From positions 1-64,000 of the forward strand of contig CANQJO010000002.1 of NCBI GenBank assembly GCA_947624255.1: a stretch of DNA of 64,000 nt, written 5' to 3'. The notes beneath the pieces are model-generated. The model made no database searches. It was not told the DNA's origin and saw only the letters and a program-made list of their open reading frames with translations. Source of the DNA: an uncultured Ruminococcus sp. (lineage in GTDB: Bacteria; Bacillota; Clostridia; Oscillospirales; Ruminococcaceae). Positions within the stretch are counted from its first letter, which is position 1; every line of letters begins with the position of its first letter. This document shows, in pieces, positions 10,693-22,541 of the stretch. The translations under genes were made by a program, and so were the position numbers.

Positions 10693-11592
10693 TCAGCAAA
10701 AGTAATTGCGAACGCCGTCGCCCCAAAAACTCATATAGCCGTGGGAGAACGATCCGGGATCATTGAAATAAAGTCTTACTGCCTGCTTGACACTTTCTGT
10801 TACATATCCGGAGTATGTGCCGAGGAAAGCATAGCTCTCGCAGCCTGTAAACTGATAGGGCTGTGTGAGAACTCCGGAGATAGTGTTCGGATAGAGAGGA
10901 CTGTTCACTCTGTTCATGATGACCTCTACTATGCAAGCCTTGTCATATTCGCTTATCCAGCTTGAACCTGCTTCGTGTGCGACCACGTTGCAGAGAATAA
11001 TGAAATCACTGTCTGAAATTGCGAGCTGCTCAGTGCCGCCCGATGTTCCGGGATCGGCAGGAGCTTCTGTGGGAGCTTCGGTGGGTGTTTCTGTGGGAGG
11101 TTCTGTGACCGGCTCGGCAGTAGTAGTCATCTGAGCAGTCGTGGTTGTTTCCACCGGAGCTGTCTCGATAACGGTCACATCGCTGTAGATGCCGATCTCC
11201 TCGTCTGCGGTTTGATCTATCGCAGGAAAGCTGTAATCGTAGGTTTCGGTGTAAGGCTCTGTATAAGCCTCAGTTGTATATGACCACAGAGATGTATCAT
11301 AAGAAGTATCATCCTCCATAGCCGTGCTGTCCGCCTCATAGAAGACGGGAGCCGTGGTGGTTGTTTCCGTTGTACACTGTGTTGTCGCAGATGTATAAGT
11401 AGTAACGATCGTAGTAGTGCTAACAGAAGTTGCGATTGGAGCGAATATCAGCTCTTCGCCGATAGCCTCAGCGGTGTCAGAGACACTTGCCGAGCCTACC
11501 TCCGGTGCTGTCATATATGCGGCGGCAAGACCACCGACAAGGCACACCGAAACGGCTCCGAAGACAGTCGCTGCAAATTTGGCTTCTCTCAT
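10693..11592 (-). CDS. Secreted cell-wall hydrolase, SleB-like, with Thr-rich linker
   Basis: C-terminal CNVVAHEAGSSWISEYDKACIVEVIMNRVNSPLYPNTISGVLTQPYQF; N-terminal TM helix; Thr/Pro/Glu linker. Confidence 0.8.
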   Translation of the reverse strand: MREAKFAATVFGAVSVCLVGGLAAAYMTAPEVGSASVSDTAEAIGEELIFAPIATSVSTTTIVTTYTSATTQCTTETTTTAPVFYEADSTAMEDDTSYDTSLWSYTTEAYTEPYTETYDYSFPAIDQTADEEIGIYSDVTVIETAPVETTTTAQMTTTAEPVTEPPTETPTEAPTEAPADPGTSGGTEQLAISDSDFIILCNVVAHEAGSSWISEYDKACIVEVIMNRVNSPLYPNTISGVLTQPYQFTGCESYAFLGTYSGYVTESVKQAVRLYFNDPGSFSHGYMSFWGDGVRNYFC

Positions 11593-12191
11593 CAACTCAT
11601 CCTTTCGTATATCATGGGTGCGTCCGCAAAGAAGCAGTACGTGATCCGTGCACCCTTTTGTCCGGCAGTCATGCATCTGAGCATCTGCCGTTGATGTTCC
11701 CTTTTTCAAAGGTCGTGCTAATGATACCATATTCTGATGAAAATGGCAATAGTTTTCAGGATTTTTCCATTTTACATCCAAAATCATTACCCGAAATTTG
11801 CTGTATTCATGTAAAATGAGCACATATTATATTGTTTTTTTATGAATATAATATTTCTAAATTATTGAATATCCAAAATATTAAACTTTATATTATTACA
11901 AAAAAGTTACAGTCCGGGAGGATTTTTTTCGGGGTATAGATCTCGGCAAAAAAGGCGGTTTTTCGTGGCGGCTGACAATTTTCAACATTTCCGATCTCCG
12001 GAGATCCGATCGGATAACTCCTTGTTTTTTTTACCGCCTTGTAAATTATTATTCAGGCTGTAATCAAAAAATGACAGTTTCATTACAACTTTATGTAAAA
12101 AAGCAGCGTTACACTCCACCCGATCACGCTCCCCCCGATCTCGTAAGATCACGGAGTTTTGGCAAATAAAGCCGGGGGAGGAATAAAATGC

Positions 12192-12220
12192 TTGACAAAA
12201 TAAAAACACAGTGCTATAAT
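12192..12220 (+). promoter_or_regulatory. Consensus promoter for the ATP synthase operon
   Basis: TTGACA, 17 bp, TATAAT, about 120 bp upstream of atpB. Confidence 0.8.
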
Positions 12221-12340
12221 AGTGTAAGCGGATATGCAAATGCCTGTATATCCCGATCACGACCGGATCAACGGAGATTTGTGCCGCTGTACTTTCTCCG
12301 CTTTTTATTTGCTCATAACCCTGCAAGGAGGTCGGTTCTT

Positions 12341-13033
12341 ATGGGTGATCTTTCTGAAAAGCTCATGGAGGAGCTTGAATCCCGTGTAGCATTTACTATC
12401 CCCATTCTTGGAGGGATACCCGTCCCGGAATCATGCGTTGTTACGTGGGTGATAATGGCAGCGCTCGTTCTGCTCTCCATAATTTTTGTGCATAAGCTGA
12501 AAACCGTTCCCACCGGCGCACAGTGTCTGATAGAGATACTTATAAACTGGCTGGACAACTTCTTCACCGAGATACTGGGCGAAAAAGGGAAAAAATATCT
12601 TCCCTTTCTTGAAACGCTCATTATCTATATAGGCTGCTCGAATATCATAGGCATATTCGGACTTCGCCCCCCGACAAAGGATATCAACGTCACCGCCGCT
12701 CTTGCCGGAATTGCCATAATCCTGATACAGGTGGCCGCCGTCAGGGAGAAAGGTCCGGGCGGCTGGATAAAAGGCTTCCGGCAGCCGATGGCGATAATGC
12801 TGCCGTTCAATATCCTTGAGCTGGTGACACGTCCGCTGTCGCTGTGTATGCGGCTTTTCGGCAACGTGCTGGGCGCATTCGTCGTTATGGAACTGATAAA
12901 GCTGGTCGTTCCTGTGGGTGTACCTGTTATTTTCAGTTTCTACTTTGATGTTTTCGACGGTCTTATACAAGCATACGTTTTCGTTTTCCTGACCTCGCTT
13001 TTCATGTCCGAGGCTATGGAATCACATAATTAA
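12341..13033 (+). CDS. atpB: ATP synthase subunit a
   Basis: PFNILELVTRPLSLCMRLFGNVLG; RBS aaggagg upstream. Confidence 0.95.
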   Translation: MGDLSEKLMEELESRVAFTIPILGGIPVPESCVVTWVIMAALVLLSIIFVHKLKTVPTGAQCLIEILINWLDNFFTEILGEKGKKYLPFLETLIIYIGCSNIIGIFGLRPPTKDINVTAALAGIAIILIQVAAVREKGPGGWIKGFRQPMAIMLPFNILELVTRPLSLCMRLFGNVLGAFVVMELIKLVVPVGVPVIFSFYFDVFDGLIQAYVFVFLTSLFMSEAMESHN

Positions 13034-13066
13034 GGACCGGCTGCCGGTCCTAAGGAGGTTATTTTT

Positions 13067-13294
13067 ATGGGACTTATTGCTATCGGTGCAGGTATCGCCG
13101 TACTTACGGGTATGGGTGCAGGCATAGGAATCGGTATCGCTACTTCCAAGGCTGCGGAGGCTATCGCACGTCAGCCTGAGGCAAAGGGCGACATAAACAA
13201 GGCACTCCTTTTAGGTTGTGCTCTTGCAGAGGCTACGGCTATCTACGGCTTTGTTATCGCACTGCTGATAATTCTTTCACTGGGCGGAAAATAA
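13067..13294 (+). CDS. atpE: ATP synthase subunit c
   Basis: Two-TM proteolipid with AIARQPEAKGDI loop and LAEATAIYGFVIALLI. Confidence 0.97.
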   Translation: MGLIAIGAGIAVLTGMGAGIGIGIATSKAAEAIARQPEAKGDINKALLLGCALAEATAIYGFVIALLIILSLGGK

Positions 13295-13369
13295 CAGGCA
13301 TCTCTGAAAAGCTCTTTCAGGAATCAGCTTTCAGAGAGAAAATATGCCATAAACAGGAGGTAATTTTCT

Positions 13370-13861
13370 GTGCTTGATTTCAACTACTGGAATATAATCT
13401 GGTCAGTGGTCAATATCCTGATATTGTATATACTTCTGAGGATATTCCTCTTCAAGCCCGTCAGCAAAATAATGAACGAGCGTACCCACACTATACAAAA
13501 GAATCTCGAATCCGCAGAAAAATCAAAAGAGGAGGCTGAGTCCCTCAAAAAGCAGTACGCCGATGACATCGCCGCTGCAAAAGAGGAGGCTCGGAGTATT
13601 CTCAACAAGGCTCATGAAGATGCCGATGCGGAGCGCTCCTCCATGCTGAGAAAAACTCAGGAGGAGGCTGACAGAATGATCGCTGACGCTAACAAGACTA
13701 TCGAAAATGAGCGAAAAAAAGTCCTCCAGCAGGCACAGTCCGAGATCGCCGATCTCGCTATAGAGGCTGCCTCTCGCATTATCGGCGAGAATGTCGATGA
13801 TGAAAAGAACCGCCGCCTTGTGGATAAATTTCTCTCCGGGGAGGAGGGCGAGACCAAGTGA
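13370..13861 (+). CDS. atpF: ATP synthase subunit b (GTG start)
   Basis: N-terminal TM plus long charged coiled coil; operon position. Confidence 0.92.
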   Translation: MLDFNYWNIIWSVVNILILYILLRIFLFKPVSKIMNERTHTIQKNLESAEKSKEEAESLKKQYADDIAAAKEEARSILNKAHEDADAERSSMLRKTQEEADRMIADANKTIENERKKVLQQAQSEIADLAIEAASRIIGENVDDEKNRRLVDKFLSGEEGETK

Positions 13862-15876
13862 AAGATACTGACAAGGAGCTTCTCAAAGAGCTGATAAGAC
13901 TTGATATCTCTCAGGACGATGCCGATATGACAAAGGGACTTCTTGAAAGCTGCCCCGATGTCGCCGACACTCTTGCAAATCCGCTCGTCACCCACGATGA
14001 GAAGCGCAGCATCATTGAAAAACTGTTCCCCGAAAGCGTTCGCAAATTCCTTATGAATGCCGTCAGGAACAATGCTGTTGACGATCTTGGCGATATCCTT
14101 GAGGAGTACGGCGAGCATCTGCTTGACAAACAGGGCTGCATACGTGCCGTTGTGAGGTATGTAACTCCCCTTACCGAATCACAGCAGGCTGACTTAAGAC
14201 AATTCATAATGGATAAATTCGTCAAGGACGACGTTGCCGTTGAGTACCGCCAAGATCCCGATATTATCGGCGGATTTATCCTTAATGCCGGTGATGTTGA
14301 GTACGACCGCAGCTACAGGAAAAGTCTGCGCCTTATGCGTGAGACTCTCCGCAGCAAAGCCGCGGAGTATTCGGATAAGGCAAAAGCCGGCACAGGTGAT
14401 ATAATCTCCGTACTGAAAACAGAGGTACGGGATTTTGACGTAAAATCGGGAGCTACCGAAACAGGATTCATCACCCGTCTCGGTGACGGTATCGCAAGAG
14501 TGCGAGGCATGAACTCCGTTATGTACGGCGAGCTTGTTGAATTTGAAAACGGCATAAGAGGCATCGTTCAGGATCTTGAAGAAAAAACGGTCGGTGTCGT
14601 TCTGCTCGGTGACGACCACGGACTTACCGAGGGTTCTTCCGCTATCAGAACGGGAAAGCGTGCCGGAGTAGGCGTGGGCGAGGAGCTTCTCGGACGTGTT
14701 GTTGACGCTCTCGGTGCGCCTGTTGACGGCATGGGAAACATCAACGCTGAGGATTATTTTCCCATAGAGCGTGAAGCTCCCGGCGTTATTGAGCGTCAGC
14801 CCGTAAGCGTTCCGCTGCAAACGGGAATACTTGCGATAGATTCGATGTTCCCCATAGGAAGAGGTCAGCGTGAGCTTATAATCGGCGACCGTCAGACAGG
14901 CAAGACATCTATCGCTGTGGACACCATTATAAATCAGAAAGACCGGGACGTTATATGCGTTTACGTTGCCATAGGACAAAAATCGTCCACGGTGGCACAG
15001 GTGGTCAGCAATCTGAAAAAACACGGAGCTATGAGCTATACCATTGTCGTGGAGGCATCTGCCAGCGATCCCGCTCCGTTCCAGTATATAGCGCCGTATT
15101 CGGGTACGGCTATGGCTGAGTATTTCATGTCAAAGGGCAAAGATGTGCTCATCATTTACGATGACCTCTCAAAGCACGCCGTTGCTTATCGTGCGATGTC
15201 CCTGCTGCTGCACAGACCTCCCGGAAGAGAGGCATATCCCGGTGACGTTTTCTATCTTCATTCAAGACTTTTGGAGCGTTCCAGCCGTCTTGACGAGGAG
15301 CATGGCGGCGGTTCGCTGACTGCTCTGCCGATAATAGAGACTCTTGCCGGCGACATCTCGGCTTATATCCCGACAAATGTTATCTCGATAACCGACGGTC
15401 AGATCTTTCTTGAAAGTGAGCTGTTCAACTCGGGACTCAGACCTGCTGTCAACTACGGACTCTCTGTTTCACGTGTGGGCGGTGCTGCACAGACAAAGGC
15501 GATGAAAAAGGTTGCCGGAAGTCTGCGTGTCGATCTTGCTCAATTCAAGGAAATGGAGATCTTTACGCAGTTCTCCTCAGAGCTTGATCAGGCAACGACC
15601 GAGCTGCTCAAACACGGTCATATGCTCACCGAGCTGCTCAAACAGCCGCTTTATGCTCCGCTGCCGCACTATGAGCAGGTGATACTCCTGTATGCGGCGC
15701 AGCACGGTATGCTGGATGATATCCCGCTCAATGAGCTGAAAGAATACCGCTCGGAGCTGATGAGCTATATCAGGAGCTACGGTCAGGATATCATTGACGA
15801 GATCGAGGAGAAGAAAGTCCTTACCGATGATCTTGCCGAGCGCATTGAAAAGATCATCACAGCATTCGGCGAATAG
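13858..15876 (+). CDS. Fused ATP synthase delta (OSCP)-alpha polypeptide, 672 aa
   Basis: Residues ~1-165 delta-like ([18 protein letters not shown]...[32 protein letters not shown]) continue without a stop into alpha ([14 protein letters not shown]...GDGIARV...GDRQTGKTS...VGGAAQ). Confidence 0.93.
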   Translation: MKDTDKELLKELIRLDISQDDADMTKGLLESCPDVADTLANPLVTHDEKRSIIEKLFPESVRKFLMNAVRNNAVDDLGDILEEYGEHLLDKQGCIRAVVRYVTPLTESQQADLRQFIMDKFVKDDVAVEYRQDPDIIGGFILNAGDVEYDRSYRKSLRLMRETLRSKAAEYSDKAKAGTGDIISVLKTEVRDFDVKSGATETGFITRLGDGIARVRGMNSVMYGELVEFENGIRGIVQDLEEKTVGVVLLGDDHGLTEGSSAIRTGKRAGVGVGEELLGRVVDALGAPVDGMGNINAEDYFPIEREAPGVIERQPVSVPLQTGILAIDSMFPIGRGQRELIIGDRQTGKTSIAVDTIINQKDRDVICVYVAIGQKSSTVAQVVSNLKKHGAMSYTIVVEASASDPAPFQYIAPYSGTAMAEYFMSKGKDVLIIYDDLSKHAVAYRAMSLLLHRPPGREAYPGDVFYLHSRLLERSSRLDEEHGGGSLTALPIIETLAGDISAYIPTNVISITDGQIFLESELFNSGLRPAVNYGLSVSRVGGAAQTKAMKKVAGSLRVDLAQFKEMEIFTQFSSELDQATTELLKHGHMLTELLKQPLYAPLPHYEQVILLYAAQHGMLDDIPLNELKEYRSELMSYIRSYGQDIIDEIEEKKVLTDDLAERIEKIITAFGE

Positions 15877-15887
15877 GCGGTGAGAAT

Positions 15888-16790
15888 ATGCCGAATATCA
15901 GAGAGATCAGGGAGCGTATCGCAAGCATTCAGCAGATATTGAAGATCACGAATGCCATGTATCTGATGTCCTCCTCAAAGCTTAAAAAAGCGAGAAAGGC
16001 ATATGAGGCGACAAGTCCGTATTTCGACAAGCTGCGCTCCACGATAGAGAGTATCCTTGAACACACTCCCCACACACGTCAGATGTACTTCGATCGGCGT
16101 GAAAACATTCCCGAGGAGAAAAGGAAAAAGGGATATATCGTCATCACAGCCGATAAAGGACTTTGCGGAAGTTATAATCACAATATCCTGAAATTTACCG
16201 AACAGGAGCTTGAAAAGGCTGCCGATACCGGAAACTGCCGCCTCTTTATCATGGGACAGGTGGGCAGACAATACTTCAACAGCCGTTTGAAAAACAGCAG
16301 TAGAGCATATGTGGACGGTGAATTTCTCTATACCACGCAGAATCCCACGCTCTACCGTGCTATGGAGATCGCAAGGCTCGTTCTTGATAAATTCGAGAAA
16401 CATGAGTTGGACGAGGTCTACCTCATCTACACGGAGATGGAAAGCTCTGCCCAATTCACGCCAAAAACAGTCAGGCTGCTGCCCTTTGTGAGAAAGCATC
16501 TCGGAGTGGCTGCTGACGGTACACTGAAAAAGCTCCCCAAGGCATCATTCCTGCCGTCTCCGGAGGAGGTAATGGCGAACCTCATACCAAACTATGCAAA
16601 GGGACTTATCTACGGCGCAATGGTCGAAGCTTTCTGCTGTGAACAGCAGGCAAGAATGACCGCTATGGATGCGGCGACCTCCAGTGCAAAGGACATGATA
16701 AAGTCTCTGTCGCTGCTGTACAATCGTGCAAGGCAGGCGGCTATCACTCAGGAGATCACAGAGGTCGTCAGCGGTGCGCAGGCGTTTTAG
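15888..16790 (+). CDS. atpG: ATP synthase subunit gamma
   Basis: IREIRERIASIQQILKITNAM; C-terminal AMDAATSSAKDMI...NRARQAAITQEITEVVSGAQA. Confidence 0.95.
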   Translation: MPNIREIRERIASIQQILKITNAMYLMSSSKLKKARKAYEATSPYFDKLRSTIESILEHTPHTRQMYFDRRENIPEEKRKKGYIVITADKGLCGSYNHNILKFTEQELEKAADTGNCRLFIMGQVGRQYFNSRLKNSSRAYVDGEFLYTTQNPTLYRAMEIARLVLDKFEKHELDEVYLIYTEMESSAQFTPKTVRLLPFVRKHLGVAADGTLKKLPKASFLPSPEEVMANLIPNYAKGLIYGAMVEAFCCEQQARMTAMDAATSSAKDMIKSLSLLYNRARQAAITQEITEVVSGAQAF

Positions 16791-16823
16791 GCGGGGCATA
16801 TTCGTACCTATATCTCTAATTGA

Positions 16824-18227
<1,404 letters not shown>

Positions 18228-18286
18228 GCTTACGGATATCCCCGGCTTTCAGCCGCTTATCTCTGAGTTTTTAAGGGGGTGACTTT

Positions 18287-18697
18287 ATGTCCGGAATTTT
18301 TCATCTTGAAATAATTGCGACTGACAGAGTGTTCTATCAGGGCGACTGTCAGCACCTTGTCATTACCGCTGTTGACGGACTTCTGGGCATACTCCCCGGT
18401 CATGAGCCGATGGTTACGACACTGCCCACGGGTGAGCTGAAATACATGGTCAATGATTCGTGGAAATATGCTGCCATTTCGGGCGGATTCATTCAAGTGA
18501 TGCCTGATTCGTCCATAATTCTTGCGGATTCATGCGAGCTGCCGGAGGAGATAGACATCAAGCGTGCCGAGGAGGCTAAGGAGCGTGCGGAGGAAATGCT
18601 CCGGCAGAAGCAGAGCATCATGGAGTATTACCGCACTCAGGCAGCTCTCAATCGTGCGATAAACAGATTGAAGGTTTCTCAGAAACATTTTCGCTGA
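18287..18697 (+). CDS. atpC: ATP synthase subunit epsilon
   Basis: LGILPGHEPMVTTLPTGEL; last gene of the operon. Confidence 0.93.
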   Translation: MSGIFHLEIIATDRVFYQGDCQHLVITAVDGLLGILPGHEPMVTTLPTGELKYMVNDSWKYAAISGGFIQVMPDSSIILADSCELPEEIDIKRAEEAKERAEEMLRQKQSIMEYYRTQAALNRAINRLKVSQKHFR

Positions 18698-18834
18698 TGT
18701 TCCGGAGCGGTATGCTCAATGAGCTTTCGGAAAATACGGCGATGCGGAGCAAAAATAATACACAATATAACGATTTGAAATTTGTGCATATTGCTGATAA
18801 ATTGGAAAATTCTTCATATTTATCTGCGATATGC

Positions 18835-18863
18835 TTGACTTATTTGCAAAAATATAGTAGAAT
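18835..18863 (+). promoter_or_regulatory. Promoter upstream of secD
   Basis: TTGACT, 17 bp, TAGAAT. Confidence 0.6.
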
Positions 18864-18978
18864 TGAGGTAATTGTCAGAGCACGAATATTGCCGGAGCTT
18901 TCCCCACCAAGAAGTACAGCCTTTGTCTTCGGGGACAAGTCCTGATGAATAACGTGCCCAAAAGGAAAATTAGGAGGC

Positions 18979-20397
18979 ATGACTGTGAAAAAAATCGGCA
19001 AATCCACATTCTTCATCGTCGTTGCTTTTATCGCACTGTTTTCTTTTCTGTCTGTAGTAGGAGTTGATTCCTCATATGCCGACAACACTACGACCCTTAT
19101 CAAAGGCGTGGACGACATTCGTCTCGGCATTGATATCAGGGGCGGCGTTGATGCGACGTTTGAGCCTGCCAACGGCTTTGAAGCCTCTGACGATCAGCTC
19201 AGAGCAGCTACGCAGATCATGAAAACACGTCTTTCGTCTCTCGGTATCACCGACAGCGAGGTCTACAGTGACGAAAAAAGCAACAGAATAATTGTACGCT
19301 TTCCGTGGCAGGCAGGCGAATCTGATTTCGATCCGAAAGCTGCCGTAAAGGAGCTGGGCGATATGGCAAAGCTCACATTCCGCAGGGGTACCGATACAGA
19401 GACCGACGAGGACGGAAATACCATTCCTGCCGGTGAGATCGTTATCGAGGGCTCGGATATAGAATCGGCTGATGCAGGATACCGTCCTACCGAAGACAAC
19501 GGTGAGCCGCAGTATATCGTTGAGCTGAAGCTCAGTTCTACGGGTATCTCAAAATTTGGCGAGGCTACCTCAGAGCTTGCAGGTACAAGCACTCCGATAT
19601 CTATATGGATGGATAACACAATGATCTCTGCCCCTACCGTAAATCAGGCGATCACTGACGGCAGTGCGATCATTGAGGGCGATTTTACCGCTGATGAGGC
19701 GCAGAAGCTCGCCGATCAGATAAATGGCGGCGCACTTCCTTTTAAAATGGATACTGTCAGCACTAATACGATCTCTCCCACTATGGGCGAGGGCTCGCTT
19801 GATGCTATCCTCCTTGCAGCCGCTATCGCATTTGCATTTATCGCTGTATATATGGTATTTCTCTATCGCCTCCCCGGATTTGTTGCTGTTATCGCTCTTG
19901 CAGGTCAGATAACAGGAAGCATCGCCGCTGTGACAGGCTGGTTCGGCTTCATGTCCGGCTCAACACTGACTATCCCCGGTATTGCGGGAATTATCCTCGC
20001 TGTCGGTATGGGCGTTGATGCAAACATCATCACCGGCGAAAGAATCAAAGAGGAGCTTCGTTCGGGCAAGTCGCTTGACTCCGCTATCAAGGTGGCGTAT
20101 AAGAGAGCTTTCTCCGCTATTCTTGACGGAAACGTTACAAACGTTCTCATCGCCGTTATCCTTATGGGAGCGTTCGGTGTGCCGACAAGTTTCTTCTCAA
20201 GAATACTTAACAGCACTATATTCCGTATGTTCGGCGCAACCGCCGAGGGCTTTGTTTACTCCTTCGGATTTACTCTCCTTGCAGGCGTTGTGCTCAACTT
20301 CGTAATGGGAGTGTTCGCATCAAGACTTATGGTGACATCACTTTCAAAATTCAAGTGCTTCAGAAGCAGAAAGCTTTACGGAGGTGACGAAAAATGA
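18979..20397 (+). CDS. secD: Protein translocase subunit SecD
   Basis: LGIDIRGGVDATFEP; PGIAGIILAVGMGVDANIITGERIKEEL. Confidence 0.95.
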   Translation: MTVKKIGKSTFFIVVAFIALFSFLSVVGVDSSYADNTTTLIKGVDDIRLGIDIRGGVDATFEPANGFEASDDQLRAATQIMKTRLSSLGITDSEVYSDEKSNRIIVRFPWQAGESDFDPKAAVKELGDMAKLTFRRGTDTETDEDGNTIPAGEIVIEGSDIESADAGYRPTEDNGEPQYIVELKLSSTGISKFGEATSELAGTSTPISIWMDNTMISAPTVNQAITDGSAIIEGDFTADEAQKLADQINGGALPFKMDTVSTNTISPTMGEGSLDAILLAAAIAFAFIAVYMVFLYRLPGFVAVIALAGQITGSIAAVTGWFGFMSGSTLTIPGIAGIILAVGMGVDANIITGERIKEELRSGKSLDSAIKVAYKRAFSAILDGNVTNVLIAVILMGAFGVPTSFFSRILNSTIFRMFGATAEGFVYSFGFTLLAGVVLNFVMGVFASRLMVTSLSKFKCFRSRKLYGGDEK

Positions 20398-21362
20398 GCA
20401 AAAAGACCAACACCGCACCTCCCGAAAAAACGACTGCCAAAGTATACAATTTCTGCGGCAAGAAAAAAATGATACTCGGGATATTTATCGCTGTTGCGGC
20501 AGCTCTTATTCTGGGGATCGTTATACGTGGCGTGAACTTCGCTATCGAATTCAAAGGCGGTACTATCCTCACATACTCCTATACGGGAGATATCGACACC
20601 CATGCCGTTGAGGACTCTGTCAAGACGATCGTCAGCGATCCGTTCACTGTCAGAACAGGTGAGGATATCAACACCGGCGGAAAGCAGTTTACCATATCGT
20701 TTACCTCTGAATCGGGCTTCAATGCCGATAAACAGGCAGAGCTTACCACACTTCTCAAGGAGACTTTCGCTGAAAATCAGCTCACCGACACCGAATCAAA
20801 TGATGTAAATCCCACCACCGGACGTGAGTTCTTTATCAAGTGTCTTATTGCGATAATCTTTGCCGCTGTTCTGGTAATCATTTATATTGCTGTAAGATTC
20901 CGCAAAATCGGCGGCTGGTCGGCAGGAATATGCTCTGTTTTTGCGTTGTTCCACGATCTGATAGCTGCTCTGGCAGCCTCGATACTCTTCGGATTTGAGT
21001 TCAACTCCAACACAGTTGCGGTAATTCTCACAATCCTGGGATACTCTATCAACAACACGATCGTTATCTACGACAGGATCCGTGAAAACCGCAAGCTCAT
21101 GCCAAAGGCATCACTGAACGAGCTTATCAATACAGGCTGTTCGCAGTCACTCACACGTTCGATACGAACCTCTCTTACGACCATTGTGACAATGCTTGTC
21201 ATCACGATCGTTGCGGTCATAATGGGCTACACCTCACTGCTCACTTTCTCCGTACCTCTTATGGCAGGTCTTATCTCAGGAACGTATTCGTCCCTGTTTG
21301 TTGCACCTGTTACGTGGTCATGGTGGAAAAGCAAAAAGGGCAAGGCAAAGGCAAAGGCATAA
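20394..21362 (+). CDS. secF: Protein translocase subunit SecF
   Basis: GVNFAIEFKGGTIL; ILGYSINNTIVIYDRIRENR; 4-bp overlap with secD. Confidence 0.95.
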   Translation: MSKKTNTAPPEKTTAKVYNFCGKKKMILGIFIAVAAALILGIVIRGVNFAIEFKGGTILTYSYTGDIDTHAVEDSVKTIVSDPFTVRTGEDINTGGKQFTISFTSESGFNADKQAELTTLLKETFAENQLTDTESNDVNPTTGREFFIKCLIAIIFAAVLVIIYIAVRFRKIGGWSAGICSVFALFHDLIAALAASILFGFEFNSNTVAVILTILGYSINNTIVIYDRIRENRKLMPKASLNELINTGCSQSLTRSIRTSLTTIVTMLVITIVAVIMGYTSLLTFSVPLMAGLISGTYSSLFVAPVTWSWWKSKKGKAKAKA

Positions 21363-21363
21363 C

Positions 21364-21390
21364 GAAAAGCGGCATTTCTGCCGCTTTTTT
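21364..21390 (+). terminator. secDF terminator
   Basis: AAAGCGGCATTTCTGCCGCTTTTTTT. Confidence 0.8.
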
Positions 21391-21487
21391 TGTATCTATC
21401 TGATACTGCTCCTCCGGACAACAGCAGGCAGCTCCGATCTCTTTGTTACACCTCGCAGCCTTTTTAGCCGGCATCGTATTACTTTTA

Positions 21488-21516
21488 TTGACAAATATGC
21501 TCGGATAGGTTATAAT
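21488..21516 (+). promoter_or_regulatory. Promoter upstream of nucleoside kinase gene
   Basis: TTGACA, 17 bp, TATAAT. Confidence 0.75.
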
Positions 21517-21558
21517 ATAATGTAGAAGATCATATCTGCATTTATGAGGTGATACAGA

Positions 21559-22482
21559 ATGAATATAGAAGTAACAAGGATAAATGAACAGCTCTCAGAA
21601 AACAGCGCCCGTTTTATAAGCAATGCCGGAGCAGATCTGCACTTCCGTTTGAAGAATATAGCAGAAAGGATCGCAGAAGAACGTGACACAAAGCCGGTGA
21701 TACTCCTTTCGGGACCTTCCGGTTCGGGAAAGACCACAACTGCAATGATGATCGAAAAGCTCCTTGATGATATGGGCTGTGCGACTCATACACTTTCAAT
21801 GGACAATTATTTCCGACCGCTTTCAGATGAGGAAAAGGAGCTTTCAAAGCTGGGAAAAATTGATCTTGAATCTCCCGACCGAATGGACAAGGAGCTTCTC
21901 AATCAGCAGATAAAGGATATCAGTGCCTGTAAGGAGGTCGAGCTTCCCAGATATGATTTCAAGGATTCAAAGAGAGAAAGCTCAGGGATAAAATTACAGC
22001 GAAAACCCGGCGAGCTTGTCATATTCGAGGGGATACACTCTCTGAATCCGGAGGTCATAACTGTTCCGGACAGCCGCCTCACAAAAATATATGTCAGTGT
22101 CCGCACAAGAGTTGTCTGCGGTGATATAATACTCCATCCGTCGAGAGTAAGGCTGCTCAGAAGAATGATACGTGACAGCCTGTTCCGCAAGCGTTCGCCG
22201 GAAGAAACGATGAATATGTTCAACAGCGTTGAAGACGGAGAGAATAAGTACATAATGCCTTACAAATACCGCTCAGATTTTGATGTGGATACATTTATGC
22301 CCTATGAAATGAGCGTATATAAGCCGCTCCTCATGGAGGGACTGCTTGAACTGAGAGACACCGCTCCCGAACTTGATGAGGTCATAGCTGTTCTTGAACG
22401 GCTTGAACCGCTGGAGGTATCGCAGCTACCGAAAGATTCTCTTATATGCGAATTCGTGGGAAGCGGGAGTTTCAGTTACTGA
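21559..22482 (+). CDS. Uridine kinase-like nucleoside kinase
   Basis: Walker A LLSGPSGSGKTTTAMMI; LSMDNYFRP; FEGIHSLNP. Confidence 0.8.
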   Translation: MNIEVTRINEQLSENSARFISNAGADLHFRLKNIAERIAEERDTKPVILLSGPSGSGKTTTAMMIEKLLDDMGCATHTLSMDNYFRPLSDEEKELSKLGKIDLESPDRMDKELLNQQIKDISACKEVELPRYDFKDSKRESSGIKLQRKPGELVIFEGIHSLNPEVITVPDSRLTKIYVSVRTRVVCGDIILHPSRVRLLRRMIRDSLFRKRSPEETMNMFNSVEDGENKYIMPYKYRSDFDVDTFMPYEMSVYKPLLMEGLLELRDTAPELDEVIAVLERLEPLEVSQLPKDSLICEFVGSGSFSY

Positions 22483-22541
22483 TACAGCGATCTTAAGTCC
22501 GTGTAAATTGAGAAAGAAGCGCACCCGTGGGGCGGCTCTTT

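Noticed and set aside
14194-15024. 276-aa minus ORF opposite the delta-alpha gene
   Set aside because: Antisense to a clearly conserved CDS; no recognisable motifs.
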